Below are positions 40,771 to 50,314 of a stretch of 64,000 nucleotides of DNA, in pieces; the stretch's first letter is position 1; every line of letters starts with the position of its first letter. Origin of the DNA: Tateyamaria sp. ANG-S1 (GTDB lineage: Bacteria > Pseudomonadota > Alphaproteobacteria > Rhodobacterales > Rhodobacteraceae); assembly GCF_000814025.1 (NCBI RefSeq), contig NZ_JWLL01000023.1, positions 39,397 to 103,396 on the forward strand. Direction: 5' to 3'. A program made the position numbers and the translations under genes. The notes under the pieces were generated by a model. It saw nothing but the letters and a program-made list of their open reading frames with translations, searched no databases and was not told the DNA's origin.

Positions 40771-43530
40771 TTAGGAGATTGTGGTTTGGAAACGGCTCCA
40801 GTTGTAACCGCTGATCCAGCGGGTTCCGTAGGCCATGATGTCGTTGCGGGTGCCGGGCAGCGCTTGGTTGAAGAACGGGTCAAAGGCGACGTCGATCAGC
40901 ATACCGCCGTTGGGAAAGCCGGGTTCGAGCGTGCCTGCTGCGCCGCCCAAAGGCACATGGCTGTAGCCAAGGTTGTGCCCAATCTCATGCGCTGTCTTGA
41001 CCCTAAGAATGCTTCTTTGACCCATGCCAACCGGGTCAAACCGAGCCGAAAGGCATGTTGTGCCCGGCACATAGCCCATTCCGCGATTGAAGGGGTGGGT
41101 GATGCCAACCCAGATGATGTCATGTTCTGCCGGGCAGACCGTTCGCCGGAAAAGGCCCCACAGATACTCTGTCGTGGTGCATGCGTGCAGGGCGTGAACG
41201 TCTGCCAACAGACCCCCGACGCCAGCATCAGTCCCAAGGTCCCGTGTCGTATTGTGCGTGGGTCGTGCCGCGGCACCGAGGTTGTCGGCCGGTGTCGGCA
41301 GCAGGTCAAAGCCGCGTCGCAATGTGCACATCGCTTCGGCCGCGGACGGGCGCGCGTTTGTGCCGTTGGTCGCGTTGTCATCACGGATCCGGACGTGTCG
41401 GACGGGCAAGGCCGCTTCGGTGCGCCAGGACCACGTGGTATCGAGCCTGTGTCGCGCCCGCGTTTCGTTGATTTCCGGCCCAGTGATGTCGATGCGCAGA
41501 GTGCGGGTGCCCGAACTGAGTGCGCGCGGGATGCGGAAGTTCAGCGTATGATCTGTCACTTCGCGGTCGATTTGGCTGGCCGGTCGCGCCTCGATGAACG
41601 GGTTGCCTGCTGCCCAGCCCGAGCAGCTGTTTGGTACCTCTCCATTGATCGGCATCAACTGGTGGATGCCGTCGACGGTCAGCATCCCTGTGACATCCGG
41701 TACCCGATTGCCAAAGAAACCGCGCCGGTCTGCGTCGATGTAGACACGCACAATGGTGTCCTTGCCGGAAATCGTAGCGAGATCGTTGTCCGGCGTACCG
41801 TCCGTCCGCCCATAGGTCTGAATGCCCTGGGTTATTTCCACGCCGTCAATGGCAAGGGTGGGCGCAATATTGATTTCGCGCACCTGCGTGTCCACCGCCC
41901 GACCACATGGCCCGTCAACGGTAAAGATCATCTCGACCCGTGTTGGGTCCGTTACCGTCGGCACCGGCCACTGCATGTGGCTTACAGGATTGACGCGCTG
42001 GTTGAACTCGGTCTTGCCGTCCACCTTGATTTCCAGCGTCGCGGGCGCTGATATTGGGTGCCCGCGCCATGAAATACGCGCTGTTTCTCCGGGTTCGAAC
42101 CACGAACGGCTGGGCAGGGACAGTGATGCAGCCGTGGATCCCCCTTCAAAGGCGACACGGTTTCCTTTGCGGTAAATGGTGAAGGACCGTCCACAGACCC
42201 GTTCGGTGGATTCGATGATGGCGAGGGCGATATACGGGCTGAAGCCGCCGCTTGGCACTTCCACCTCGATTTCGGTGTCGGTCCACGTGATGGCACGCAC
42301 ACATTGGCCTGCCACTGCTGGCGCTGCAACACCTGGCCTCTCGTCGCCGAAACAGACCATTCCGCCGCGGCCGAAATTGGTGCCCTTGATCACGATCCGG
42401 GTGCCTGCGCATGCCTTCTCCGGCGTGATTGAGGCGATGAAATAGGGCGTTGTTTTGCCAAAGATTCCGCCTGTGCTGCTGAGATCAAAGAAGCATTCGA
42501 GAGGCGGAAAGCAATCCAGTTCCGGTTGCCGGAAGGGAGGATCACACTCAGGTGTCGGGATCGGTTTGCGCGGGTTCCAGCCCCCGGGTACAGGGCCGTC
42601 ATCGGGACCGCATTCCATGGACAGAAGCGCTTCGCGGAACGGTGCCTCTACCCCTTCATGCAGCAGCAGGTTTGCCATGCTCAGCAGGTTCTGCGCCTGA
42701 TCATGTCGGCAGAAGCCGATTTCGAGCCCACGGGTCATGTGCAACAGATGATCATGGCTGCGGGCGGACGCGACCATTCCTCCCATCAGGGTAAGCCAGC
42801 GCGTATGCGGGACAGCGCAGGTGACGTTTAGGTCGTCCGGGATGGGCCTTGGCCCTGCCGGGCCGTCAAGCCGCATGGTTTGGGCGAGAAAGCGGGTCCG
42901 CCCTTCGGGCGTGGACCCCGGTTGCGAGAATTCGTCGCCTTTGAGCGCGCGCGTCGCTACATCGACGAGGATCGGCTCATAGGGCACGTCCACCTCCGCA
43001 AAACGCTCCAGCCTTTCCGCTAAGGTGAACTGGGACGCCAGATTGCCGAGGATTGCGCCAGAAGCAATGTCGAGCATGTCGTCGAAATCAAAGATGGGCG
43101 GCCCGGGGCAGCGTGCGGCGTTCAAAAGGATATTAAATTCCTTGTCGCCACGCGGTGCAAGCTGACCTACGGCTGCGCGTATCGTCTCCCATGCCTGGGG
43201 ATCGTAAACAGGACCCGAGAGGAGGGGAAACGCATCTTTCGCGGGTTTGAGTTTTTCAAGCACTTTACCTGGTATTCGGAAATCAAAGACGGGTCCTTCG
43301 ACAAGGTCATGCTCTTGGAGTTTCTCGATCTTACCTTCCGCGCCGACGACTTCGACCTGCAGGTCAGGTTCGACGTCGCGGTTCAGGTTAATTCGAAATA
43401 GTCCCCGATTGTCGGTGATACTTTCGCCAGCAACGCTTCCGTCCCGCGTGCGCGCAACCACTGTTGCCCGGGTGAGCGGGGTGTCTTTTTCGGACGCAAT
43501 ACGTCCGTCGATCATGGATGTCCTCGACAT
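40771..43530 (-). CDS. Large multidomain metzincin metallopeptidase without signal peptide
   Basis: A 919-residue protein. N-terminal residues about 5-75 look like a carboxypeptidase-regulatory/SpaA-like beta domain (TPLTRATVVARTRDGSV, ITDNRGLFRINL). Residues about 360-450 resemble an IPT/TIG domain (ACAGTRIVIKGTNFG). At about residue 848 is HEIGHNLGYSH, the full metzincin zinc motif HExxHxxGxxH, followed by a Met-turn candidate in NDIMAYG. Many cysteines occur. ATG 43530 has AGGAG upstream. No signal peptide is visible, so the protein is either cytoplasmic or exported by another route. The family is not one I can name. Confidence 0.7.
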   Translation of the reverse strand: MSRTSMIDGRIASEKDTPLTRATVVARTRDGSVAGESITDNRGLFRINLNRDVEPDLQVEVVGAEGKIEKLQEHDLVEGPVFDFRIPGKVLEKLKPAKDAFPLLSGPVYDPQAWETIRAAVGQLAPRGDKEFNILLNAARCPGPPIFDFDDMLDIASGAILGNLASQFTLAERLERFAEVDVPYEPILVDVATRALKGDEFSQPGSTPEGRTRFLAQTMRLDGPAGPRPIPDDLNVTCAVPHTRWLTLMGGMVASARSHDHLLHMTRGLEIGFCRHDQAQNLLSMANLLLHEGVEAPFREALLSMECGPDDGPVPGGWNPRKPIPTPECDPPFRQPELDCFPPLECFFDLSSTGGIFGKTTPYFIASITPEKACAGTRIVIKGTNFGRGGMVCFGDERPGVAAPAVAGQCVRAITWTDTEIEVEVPSGGFSPYIALAIIESTERVCGRSFTIYRKGNRVAFEGGSTAASLSLPSRSWFEPGETARISWRGHPISAPATLEIKVDGKTEFNQRVNPVSHMQWPVPTVTDPTRVEMIFTVDGPCGRAVDTQVREINIAPTLAIDGVEITQGIQTYGRTDGTPDNDLATISGKDTIVRVYIDADRRGFFGNRVPDVTGMLTVDGIHQLMPINGEVPNSCSGWAAGNPFIEARPASQIDREVTDHTLNFRIPRALSSGTRTLRIDITGPEINETRARHRLDTTWSWRTEAALPVRHVRIRDDNATNGTNARPSAAEAMCTLRRGFDLLPTPADNLGAAARPTHNTTRDLGTDAGVGGLLADVHALHACTTTEYLWGLFRRTVCPAEHDIIWVGITHPFNRGMGYVPGTTCLSARFDPVGMGQRSILRVKTAHEIGHNLGYSHVPLGGAAGTLEPGFPNGGMLIDVAFDPFFNQALPGTRNDIMAYGTRWISGYNWSRFQTTIS

Positions 43531-43593
43531 CGTCAAATACTCCTAAATCAAAGATTTTGTCGTAAATGACGAAACTGTGCGTGTGATCTTGAT

Positions 43594-43627
43594 CTCCCGC
43601 AATGGGGGTATTCCCCCATTGCGGGAG
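43594..43627 (-). terminator. Perfect 15-bp stem-loop downstream of the TRAP permease gene
   Basis: CTCCCGCAATGGGGG pairs with CCCCCATTGCGGGAG around a 4-nt TATT loop. It lies 10 bases past the TRAP gene stop and 63 bases before the metzincin start, both on the minus strand. A long, T-run-free hairpin of this kind insulates the two operons. Confidence 0.82.
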
Positions 43628-43637
43628 CGCATTCGGC

Positions 43638-45752
43638 TTATGTTGAATTTTGAAGGGTTCGCATTCCGCGCAAGGTCAAAAGGCCAGCGATAGCGATGCC
43701 GAGAAGATCCGTTCGCCAGTCACCCGAGATCATGCAGACCGCACCCACCAGCAAGATGATGCGGATCAGCGCGCCCGCGGTGCCGATGAACCAACCCTGC
43801 ACCGCGCCTGCGAGCATGTAGACGCCGATAAGCGCCGTGAGCAGGTTTTGGACGCTGACGTACCACGGTGCCTCCATCAGCAGACCCGGACTGTAGAAGA
43901 ACATGAACGGCACGATGAAAGCGGCCAGTCCGACCTTGAAGCTGGTGACAGAGGTGCGCATCGGCTCAGAGCCTGCGATGGCGGCGCCCGCGTAAGCCGC
44001 GAGTGCCACAGGAGGCGTGATCGCCGACACGACGGCGAAGTAGAACACGAAGAAATGCGAGATAAGCGGGGCGATCCCGATCTCGATCAGGCCCGGTGCA
44101 ACGACTGAGGCCGCGACCGCATAGGCTGCCGTCGTCGGCATCCCCATGCCGAGGATAACCGAGATCATCATCGCGAAGATCAGTGCCAGAAGCGTACTTT
44201 GCTGGGCCAGATCGAAAAGTAGGCTGGAGAACCGCGCGCCCACGCCGGTGAGCGAGATGACCCCAACGATCAGGCCAGCGCAGGCGCAGACAATGATGAT
44301 CTGCAACGACATGCGCCCGCCATTGCCCAAAGCCTCGTAGACCTGTTTTGGCCCCATGCGGTAGGGGGTGAGCCAGCTGACGACCGCCGCCGAGGCGATG
44401 GCGAGTGTGCCCGCGCGGATCACCGAATAGCCGCTGAACAGCGCGCCGATCAGGATGACTATCGGCAGGAAAAGGTAGGCTTGTTTGGCGAGATCACCGA
44501 GTTTCGGCAGCTCATCTGCTCGCATCCCGCGCATGCCTGTGCGGCTCGCCTCGAAATCGACCATGAAGTAGATTGAGGCGAAGTAGAGTATGGCGGGGAT
44601 TAGGGCCGCGACAACCAGTTCGGTGTAGGGGATGCCTGTGATTTCTGCCATGATGAAGGCGCCCGCGCCCATGATCGGCGGCATGATTTGCCCGCCAGTC
44701 GATGCCGCCGCCTCAATCGCGGCGGCGGATTGCGGGCGGTAGCCGACCTTTTTCATCAGGGGAATGGTCAGAGAACCGGTCGAGACCACGTTGCCTGCTG
44801 AGGTGCCGTTGATCATGCCCATGAGGCCGGAGGCCAGCACAGACACCTTGGCTGGACCGCCCTTGGCCCGCCCTGCGGCGGCGAAGGAGAAGTTGACGAA
44901 GTAGTCGCCCACCTTTGAGCTTTGCAGGAAGGCGGCGAAGATGATGAAGAGAATGATGTAGGTGGACGACACCGCGGTGGTTGGGCCCAGCACGCCGTTG
45001 TCGGTGAAGACATAGGTGAAGAAGCGTTTGGCGTCGTAGCCGCGATGTTCGAGAAAGCCGGGCATCCATGGGCCTGCGAAGGCGTAGGCGATGAAGACCA
45101 GTGCGATGACCACCAGCGCAAGGCCCGCAAGGCGGCGGGTGAGCTCCGCGATCATGACGATGATCACGAAAGCCGCCCAGCCGTTGTTGGGGTCAGCAAA
45201 GGGTGTGCCCGCGCGCAGCCGCAGCGACAGGGTGTCGAGGCTGAAGAGGATGAAGCCGCAGCTGGCGAGTGTCGCGACGATCAGGGCGATGTCGGCGAGT
45301 GGCAATTGCCCCTTGCGCGCGGGGTAGAGCCAGCCGGTGAGGATGGCGAGCAGCGTGCCCGCGGCGAGGGCCGGGCCGAAGGCTGCAAGCGTCCAGGGGG
45401 GTGGTGCAGGGGTACCGGGTTCGAGGAGCATCATGGCCGCGATCAGGGAGCCAAGGCCGATGGTGGTGCCGATCAGTGCAATGCCGCCCATGAGGTGCGA
45501 GAAGGGGCCGTTTGATCCGTCGGCGGCGGGGCGCATCGACAGGGCGGCACTCGTGCCAAAGCCCAGGATCAGCGCGCCTGCGATGTGCATGATGCGGAAG
45601 GTCCAAGTCTCCAAAGGCGCGATGTTCAGCACGTAGAGATGCCAGCCCGCGTAGACGGCGCAGAGCAGGAAGCCCACGCGCGTCAGCAGGTCGGTACCGA
45701 CCGGCGTTTCGGGTTGTTCCAACGGTGTGGGCTGCGTTGCTGTTTCCGTCAT
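43638..45752 (-). CDS. TRAP transporter fused 4TM/12TM permease (TAXI type)
   Basis: A 704-residue membrane protein in which the small (DctQ-like) and large (DctM-like) TRAP subunits are fused, as is usual for TAXI systems. Motifs include NGTSAGNVVSTGSLTIPLMKKVGY and GGQIMPPIMGAGAFIMAEITGIPY. It imports an organic acid using the ion gradient and the TAXI binding protein encoded just upstream. ATG 45752 chosen over the ATG three codons earlier for ribosome-site spacing. Substrate unknown. Confidence 0.9.
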   Translation of the reverse strand: MTETATQPTPLEQPETPVGTDLLTRVGFLLCAVYAGWHLYVLNIAPLETWTFRIMHIAGALILGFGTSAALSMRPAADGSNGPFSHLMGGIALIGTTIGLGSLIAAMMLLEPGTPAPPPWTLAAFGPALAAGTLLAILTGWLYPARKGQLPLADIALIVATLASCGFILFSLDTLSLRLRAGTPFADPNNGWAAFVIIVMIAELTRRLAGLALVVIALVFIAYAFAGPWMPGFLEHRGYDAKRFFTYVFTDNGVLGPTTAVSSTYIILFIIFAAFLQSSKVGDYFVNFSFAAAGRAKGGPAKVSVLASGLMGMINGTSAGNVVSTGSLTIPLMKKVGYRPQSAAAIEAAASTGGQIMPPIMGAGAFIMAEITGIPYTELVVAALIPAILYFASIYFMVDFEASRTGMRGMRADELPKLGDLAKQAYLFLPIVILIGALFSGYSVIRAGTLAIASAAVVSWLTPYRMGPKQVYEALGNGGRMSLQIIIVCACAGLIVGVISLTGVGARFSSLLFDLAQQSTLLALIFAMMISVILGMGMPTTAAYAVAASVVAPGLIEIGIAPLISHFFVFYFAVVSAITPPVALAAYAGAAIAGSEPMRTSVTSFKVGLAAFIVPFMFFYSPGLLMEAPWYVSVQNLLTALIGVYMLAGAVQGWFIGTAGALIRIILLVGAVCMISGDWRTDLLGIAIAGLLTLRGMRTLQNST

Positions 45753-45780
45753 GCCTACCATCCCCTGATTGCATGAAAAG

Positions 45781-45809
45781 AGCCCCCCGCCTGTTGCGTG
45801 CGGGAGGCT
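45781..45809 (-). terminator. Stem-loop between TAXI binding protein and permease genes
   Basis: A 10-bp stem with one mismatch (AGCCCCCCGC / GCGGGAGGCT) and 9-nt loop in the gap between the two genes. Likely an attenuating or mRNA-stabilising hairpin that favours the binding protein. Confidence 0.6.
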
Positions 45810-45836
45810 TGGATAGCTTAGACGATGCGCGAGCGC

Positions 45837-46832
45837 TTAGTCAGCAAGTTCCGCCGGAATGTCGAAACCGTTCTCGCGGAACCACTTGGCTGCGCCTGGG
45901 TGCCAGGGCAGGAACGTGTTCTTGTCGAAGTTTTCTGGCAGTGTCTCAACAGCCGCCTTGTGGATCTCGAGCATCTTGGGGTTGTTGCTCATCACCGTAT
46001 CAACAACTTCGTAAACGAAGCTGTCGGGCAGGCTCGCGTTGGCAATGGCAAAGTTCCACATCGAAACGCTAAGCTGATCCTCTTCGAGCGAGGGGTATGT
46101 GCCCGCCGGGATCGTGAATTCCGACACCGGTTGGGAGCCGATCACTGCCGCCTGTTCCTCGGGCGTAAAGCCGAAATAGGTGACGTTGGTTTGCGCATCG
46201 AGCTGGCTGAAGGCCGGGTAGGGCAGGCCCCCCGCCCAAGTATAAACGTCGATCAGACCATCCTGAAGCTGCCCGGCGAGGTCCGCGGCGCCACCGTTGC
46301 GAAATTCGACATTCTTGCCCATGCCTTCGAGAATGCGGGGCCAGTACGTACCGGGTGTACCGCCTGCGGGGCCAACGCCCACGACAGCACCATCGGGGAT
46401 GTCAGCGAAGCTGGTGATGCCCGAGCTTGTCAGCGCAATGGCGTGAAAGCCCGTCTTATACATCGGAAAGATCGCGCGGATCTGATCGTGTTGCAAGCCC
46501 GGGGCCAGCGCGCTGTTGCCATTGAGCGCGTCAAAGGCTGGGCCCATGGTGACCATGCCCATGTCCAGATCACCTGTCTGCACGAGGGCTGCGTTCTGGA
46601 CCGGCCCACCAGTGACTTCGGTGCCGCCGGGGATGCCAAGCGCTTCTGCCACCATGTTCGCCCACCCGGCGCCGTACACGAAATAGGTGCCGCCCTGGCT
46701 GGCTGTACCGACCGAGAAGCTGTCGGGCCAGTCGCTGCGGTCCTCGGCGCTGAGGGATGTGGCGGCGAGCCCGAGGGAGCCTGCCAACACTGCGACCTGC
46801 ACGGCCTTGAATGTCTGGTTGAAGTTCATCAT
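45837..46832 (-). CDS. TAXI-family TRAP solute-binding protein
   Basis: A 331-residue periplasmic protein with a signal peptide ending near SLSAED, then the TAXI hallmark FSVGTASQGGTYFVYGAGWANM and GPAGGTPGTYWPRILEGMG. Strong GGAGGAGGAC before two consecutive ATGs. It captures the substrate for the fused permease; glutamate and other carboxylates are known TAXI ligands. Confidence 0.9.
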   Translation of the reverse strand: MMNFNQTFKAVQVAVLAGSLGLAATSLSAEDRSDWPDSFSVGTASQGGTYFVYGAGWANMVAEALGIPGGTEVTGGPVQNAALVQTGDLDMGMVTMGPAFDALNGNSALAPGLQHDQIRAIFPMYKTGFHAIALTSSGITSFADIPDGAVVGVGPAGGTPGTYWPRILEGMGKNVEFRNGGAADLAGQLQDGLIDVYTWAGGLPYPAFSQLDAQTNVTYFGFTPEEQAAVIGSQPVSEFTIPAGTYPSLEEDQLSVSMWNFAIANASLPDSFVYEVVDTVMSNNPKMLEIHKAAVETLPENFDKNTFLPWHPGAAKWFRENGFDIPAELAD

Positions 46833-47017
46833 GTCCTCCTCCTGTCAGATGATGCGCGCTGTTTTCAGCGGTTTTTGTAACTGAACGATCTGTACGTAGG
46901 GTAACGTATGGTCAGGAAAAGCCGGGGCGGTCGTGATAGGCTGATCCCCGCCCAGAACAGCAATCATCCCAGTAACTTCGTAGGCTACACTTTTTCTTGA
47001 ATACGCCGTGAGGTGCA

Positions 47018-48595
47018 TCATCGGAGGGTAACGTGCCTGTTGATCCCGATCCGATCGAGAAAGGTGTCGTCATGACTGACCACAAGTAGTGCGCCGTCAT
47101 ATGCGCGCAGCGCCGCTTCAAGCGTTTCGATGGCTTCGATGTCGAGATGGTTACTGGGTTCGTCAAGCAACAGAAGCTGGCGCGGTTGGCTATGTCCAAG
47201 TGTGCAGGCCAAACCTGCGCGCAGACGTTGCCCGCCACTCAGCGCACCGACCTTTTGCAAAGCGTCGTTGCCCCGAAAGAGAAAGCGCGCAAGGACAGCG
47301 CGCCGGTCATTTTCAGTTGCGTTTGGATCAAGACGGGCAAGCGCGTCGCGCACTGTCTCGTCCGGGTCAAGCATGCTCATATCCTGATCCAAAAGTGCTG
47401 CGGGTACATGCAGATGAACAGAGCCGTCCGCGACCGGTAGATCGCCGTGGATACAGGCCAGCAGCGTGGATTTGCCTGAACCATTGGGTCCGCTCACGGC
47501 GATGCGCTCGGGTCCGCGGATCGCGAGCGCAATGTTGTCTAGGACAGGGGCTTCTGATCCGTAGCTGAATGTCAGTCCATCAATCCGCAAAACGTCGCGC
47601 CCGCTGGCAAGACCCGACGGTGGAATGTCCATGATCAGTGGCTCAAGCACCTCGACGGCCTCCCGCGCACTCTCTAGTGCGTCTTGCGCATCCTCCATCT
47701 GGCGATTGCGCAGCCGTGCTGCGCCGCTGGCCGACCCTTCGCTGCGTTCTTTGGCGGCGTCCAGCAGCAGCTTGGATTGACTGCCCGCTGCTCGCAATTG
47801 TCGCCCTTGTCGGTCCGTGCGGGCCTTGCGTTCGGCGGCAAGGCGGATACGGGCTTTGGTCTCGGCCACAGTACGGGTTGCGCGGGCCAAATTGTCGTCC
47901 GCCTTGGCCAGTTCGGCAGATTTCATGTCGCTGTAGGCGGCGTAGTTTCCACCATAGGTCCGCGCACCAAGCGTCGTCAGTTCGACAATGGCATCCATAT
48001 CGCCCAGCAGGGTGCGATCATGGCTGGCGATGATCGCGCAGCCCTGCCACGAGCGCAAAGCGTCCATTACCTGCACGCGCCCGGCCCGGTCCAAATGGTT
48101 TGTCGGCTCATCCAGCAGCAGTACATCCGGTTGTTTGAACATGAGCGCGGCAAGCCCTGCGCGCGTGCGCTGGCCGCCTGAGAGGGCGTGCAGGGGGGTG
48201 TCGGTCGGCAGATCAAGGCCGATTGTGCTGAGCGCCGTTTGGAGATGCGCCTCAAGCATCCAGTCTGCATTGGCGAGGTCATCTGCAGTTGCCTCTCCCC
48301 GTTCGGCGCGCGCGAGCAAGGCAAGCTCTGCGTGCACCGCGAACAGGTCTGCCAGCGTTTCGTCGGGCTGTTGTTCGGGATTCTGGCGCACGAAACCGAC
48401 GGTTTGCGGGCGAATGACGGTGCCGGACGCAGGCTCAAGCTCACCTGCGATCAGACGCAGAAGCGTGGTCTTGCCCGTCCCGTTGCGCCCGACCAGTCCG
48501 GTGCTGCCCGGTCCAAATGTCAGATCGAGATTGGCGAAAAGGGGTGTGGTGTCAGGGGTGTTCCAGCAAAGGCCGGACAGGATTACGGAAGACAT
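47018..48595 (-). CDS. ABC-F family ATPase
   Basis: A 525-residue soluble protein with two ABC domains (GRNGTGKTT and GPNGSGKST), LSGGQRTR/LSGGQRLR signatures and Walker B LLLDEPTNHLD/LLLDEPSNHLD. The linker between the domains (about residues 235-320) is rich in Arg, Lys and Glu, as in ribosome-binding ABC-F proteins. No membrane part. It likely acts on translation or ribosome rescue; the exact subfamily cannot be told. Confidence 0.88.
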   Translation of the reverse strand: MSSVILSGLCWNTPDTTPLFANLDLTFGPGSTGLVGRNGTGKTTLLRLIAGELEPASGTVIRPQTVGFVRQNPEQQPDETLADLFAVHAELALLARAERGEATADDLANADWMLEAHLQTALSTIGLDLPTDTPLHALSGGQRTRAGLAALMFKQPDVLLLDEPTNHLDRAGRVQVMDALRSWQGCAIIASHDRTLLGDMDAIVELTTLGARTYGGNYAAYSDMKSAELAKADDNLARATRTVAETKARIRLAAERKARTDRQGRQLRAAGSQSKLLLDAAKERSEGSASGAARLRNRQMEDAQDALESAREAVEVLEPLIMDIPPSGLASGRDVLRIDGLTFSYGSEAPVLDNIALAIRGPERIAVSGPNGSGKSTLLACIHGDLPVADGSVHLHVPAALLDQDMSMLDPDETVRDALARLDPNATENDRRAVLARFLFRGNDALQKVGALSGGQRLRAGLACTLGHSQPRQLLLLDEPSNHLDIEAIETLEAALRAYDGALLVVSHDDTFLDRIGINRHVTLR

Positions 48596-48786
48596 GGAAA
48601 ACGCTCACAGCAAGATGACCCGGTTGGGGTGACTAGGTTGTGAGCGCTGAATCCATATTTCTGATCCCTGACATCAGTTGCAAAGCAAAGGTAAGCATCA
48701 AGCAGAGCCGAAACAAGGTACTTTGACCAAAGCCTTGTTTGAAAACACCTATGATGATGGTGGATGCTTAACCGAGCGAAGCGTTC

Positions 48787-49374
48787 CTAGTCGGCCTTAA
48801 TTGCTTCCGTCTCAATGTTGATCGTCACCTCGTCGCCGACCAATCCGTTGTCCACTGCATAGGTCATACCAAAGTCACTGCGCTGGATCGTGGTCGTCAT
48901 CGACAGGCCAAGTACTTCGCGCTGGTGACCAAATGGGTAGTCAGCAACCCTGTTCAGTGTCACGTCCAATGTGACGGGCTGTGTTTGACCGAGGATCGTC
49001 AAGTCGCCTGTTACGGTTCCGGTTGTATCGCTCGTCGGTTCGCCACCAGTTGCCACAAAGGTGATTTCGGGATGATCCGAGACGTGAAGAAAATCCGCGT
49101 TTCGCACGTGACCGTCCCGCGCTTCGTTAAAGGTGTTCACGGATTCGGCTTGTATGGTGACGTTCACGTCCTGCAACTCTTGGGTTTCGGTATCGTAGGA
49201 AAACGTGCCCGCCACATCCGTGAAAATACCAAGTGTTTTGGCGAAACCGATGTGGTCCACCTTGAAGTACACAGCCGTATGAGTCGGATCGAGTTCGTAC
49301 TGCGACATGTCGGCCAAGGAAGGCGAGGCGAGTGATGTTGCGATGACCGCGGTAGCAAACAGTGTTCGTTTCAT
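48787..49374 (-). CDS. YceI-family periplasmic protein
   Basis: A 195-residue protein with a signal peptide (ends SLADM) and the lipocalin-like YceI fold: YELDPTHTAVYFKVDHIGFAKTLGIFTDVAGTF and the C-terminal FGMTYAVDNGLVGDEVTI. Family members bind isoprenoid-type lipids in the periplasm. Standalone gene; divergent from the EEP gene. Confidence 0.9.
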   Translation of the reverse strand: MKRTLFATAVIATSLASPSLADMSQYELDPTHTAVYFKVDHIGFAKTLGIFTDVAGTFSYDTETQELQDVNVTIQAESVNTFNEARDGHVRNADFLHVSDHPEITFVATGGEPTSDTTGTVTGDLTILGQTQPVTLDVTLNRVADYPFGHQREVLGLSMTTTIQRSDFGMTYAVDNGLVGDEVTINIETEAIKAD

Positions 49375-49490
49375 GGCGGGTTTCCTCTATCTAGACGTGA
49401 GCGGTTCAGCTCAAGCTGTTCATGTCGCGTGGTATTTACAAGGTTCAGTACGAACATAGGGCACTTCTTACGCATGACAGGTTGGCTTTG

Positions 49491-50222
49491 ATGACGGTCC
49501 GGCACCTTCGGTGTGTGACCTGGAATGTGCATCGCGGGAAAGGCACAGACGGGCGTGTGGATCCGGATCGCGTGGCTGATGCCATCTGTTCCGTTCTCGG
49601 GCCGCGGCACCCGCATGTATTGGCGCTTCAAGAAGCTGATCAAGAGTGCAGGCCACATGCCCGCCTTTTGAACGTTCAGGAAATCTCCCGACGGACTGGA
49701 CTGCAGTATATGCATGATCCAGCGCTCAGGTGGGGCGAAGAAAGTGACGGGTTCCTTGGCACGATCCTTTTCATGGCGCCGAGCCTACAGCGCACGCATG
49801 CCGACGTCATCGACTTGCCGGGCCATTGCCATCGTGGCGCGGTGTCAATCGAAGCGATCTTCGAAGGTCGGCCCATACGTGTGATCTCAACCCATCTTTC
49901 GCTGTCTCAGCCGCTTCGGATTGTTCAAATGCGTGTTATTGGGCAGTACCTGCGTCGACGCACTGCGATGCAGACTATTCTCTTGGGTGACCTGAACGAG
50001 TGGCGACCTTGGGGTGGGGCGATGTTCCATAAAACCTTGGTCGGCATAAAACTGCGTGGCCCGGCCAGGGCAACGTTCCCGAGCACTTGGCCTGCGCTGG
50101 CGTTGGATCGCATTTTGACCGATGGTCCGGGCGAAGTATACGGCGCGACGGCTGTTCGCTCACCTGAAACCAAGGTAGCGTCAGACCATCTGCCTTTGGA
50201 GGCAATTGTAAAAGTTCCGTGA
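49491..50222 (+). CDS. Endonuclease/exonuclease/phosphatase-family protein
   Basis: A 243-residue EEP-fold enzyme: TWNVHRGKG (metal Asn), ALQEADQE (Glu), GDLNEW (Asp and Asn) and SDHLPLEA (catalytic His). The family cleaves phosphodiesters in nucleic acids or lipids such as sphingomyelin. No signal peptide from ATG 49491; earlier in-frame residues do not look family-like. It opens a run of lipid-handling genes, so a phospholipid or inositol-phosphate substrate is plausible (inference). Confidence 0.8.
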   Translation: MTVRHLRCVTWNVHRGKGTDGRVDPDRVADAICSVLGPRHPHVLALQEADQECRPHARLLNVQEISRRTGLQYMHDPALRWGEESDGFLGTILFMAPSLQRTHADVIDLPGHCHRGAVSIEAIFEGRPIRVISTHLSLSQPLRIVQMRVIGQYLRRRTAMQTILLGDLNEWRPWGGAMFHKTLVGIKLRGPARATFPSTWPALALDRILTDGPGEVYGATAVRSPETKVASDHLPLEAIVKVP

Positions 50223-50314
50223 CAGCGCTGAATAAAAGGTGAGCCTGACGTGTTTACCGCGTGTCGGACTGTGTTTGCGGGGCTAGGTATGGACCGAACC
50301 AAAGTGGAGAAGCG

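Noticed and set aside
40744..42051. 435-residue plus-strand frame inside the metzincin gene
   Set aside because: Antisense to the strand carrying the metzincin motif, and low-complexity cysteine/arginine-rich; shadow.
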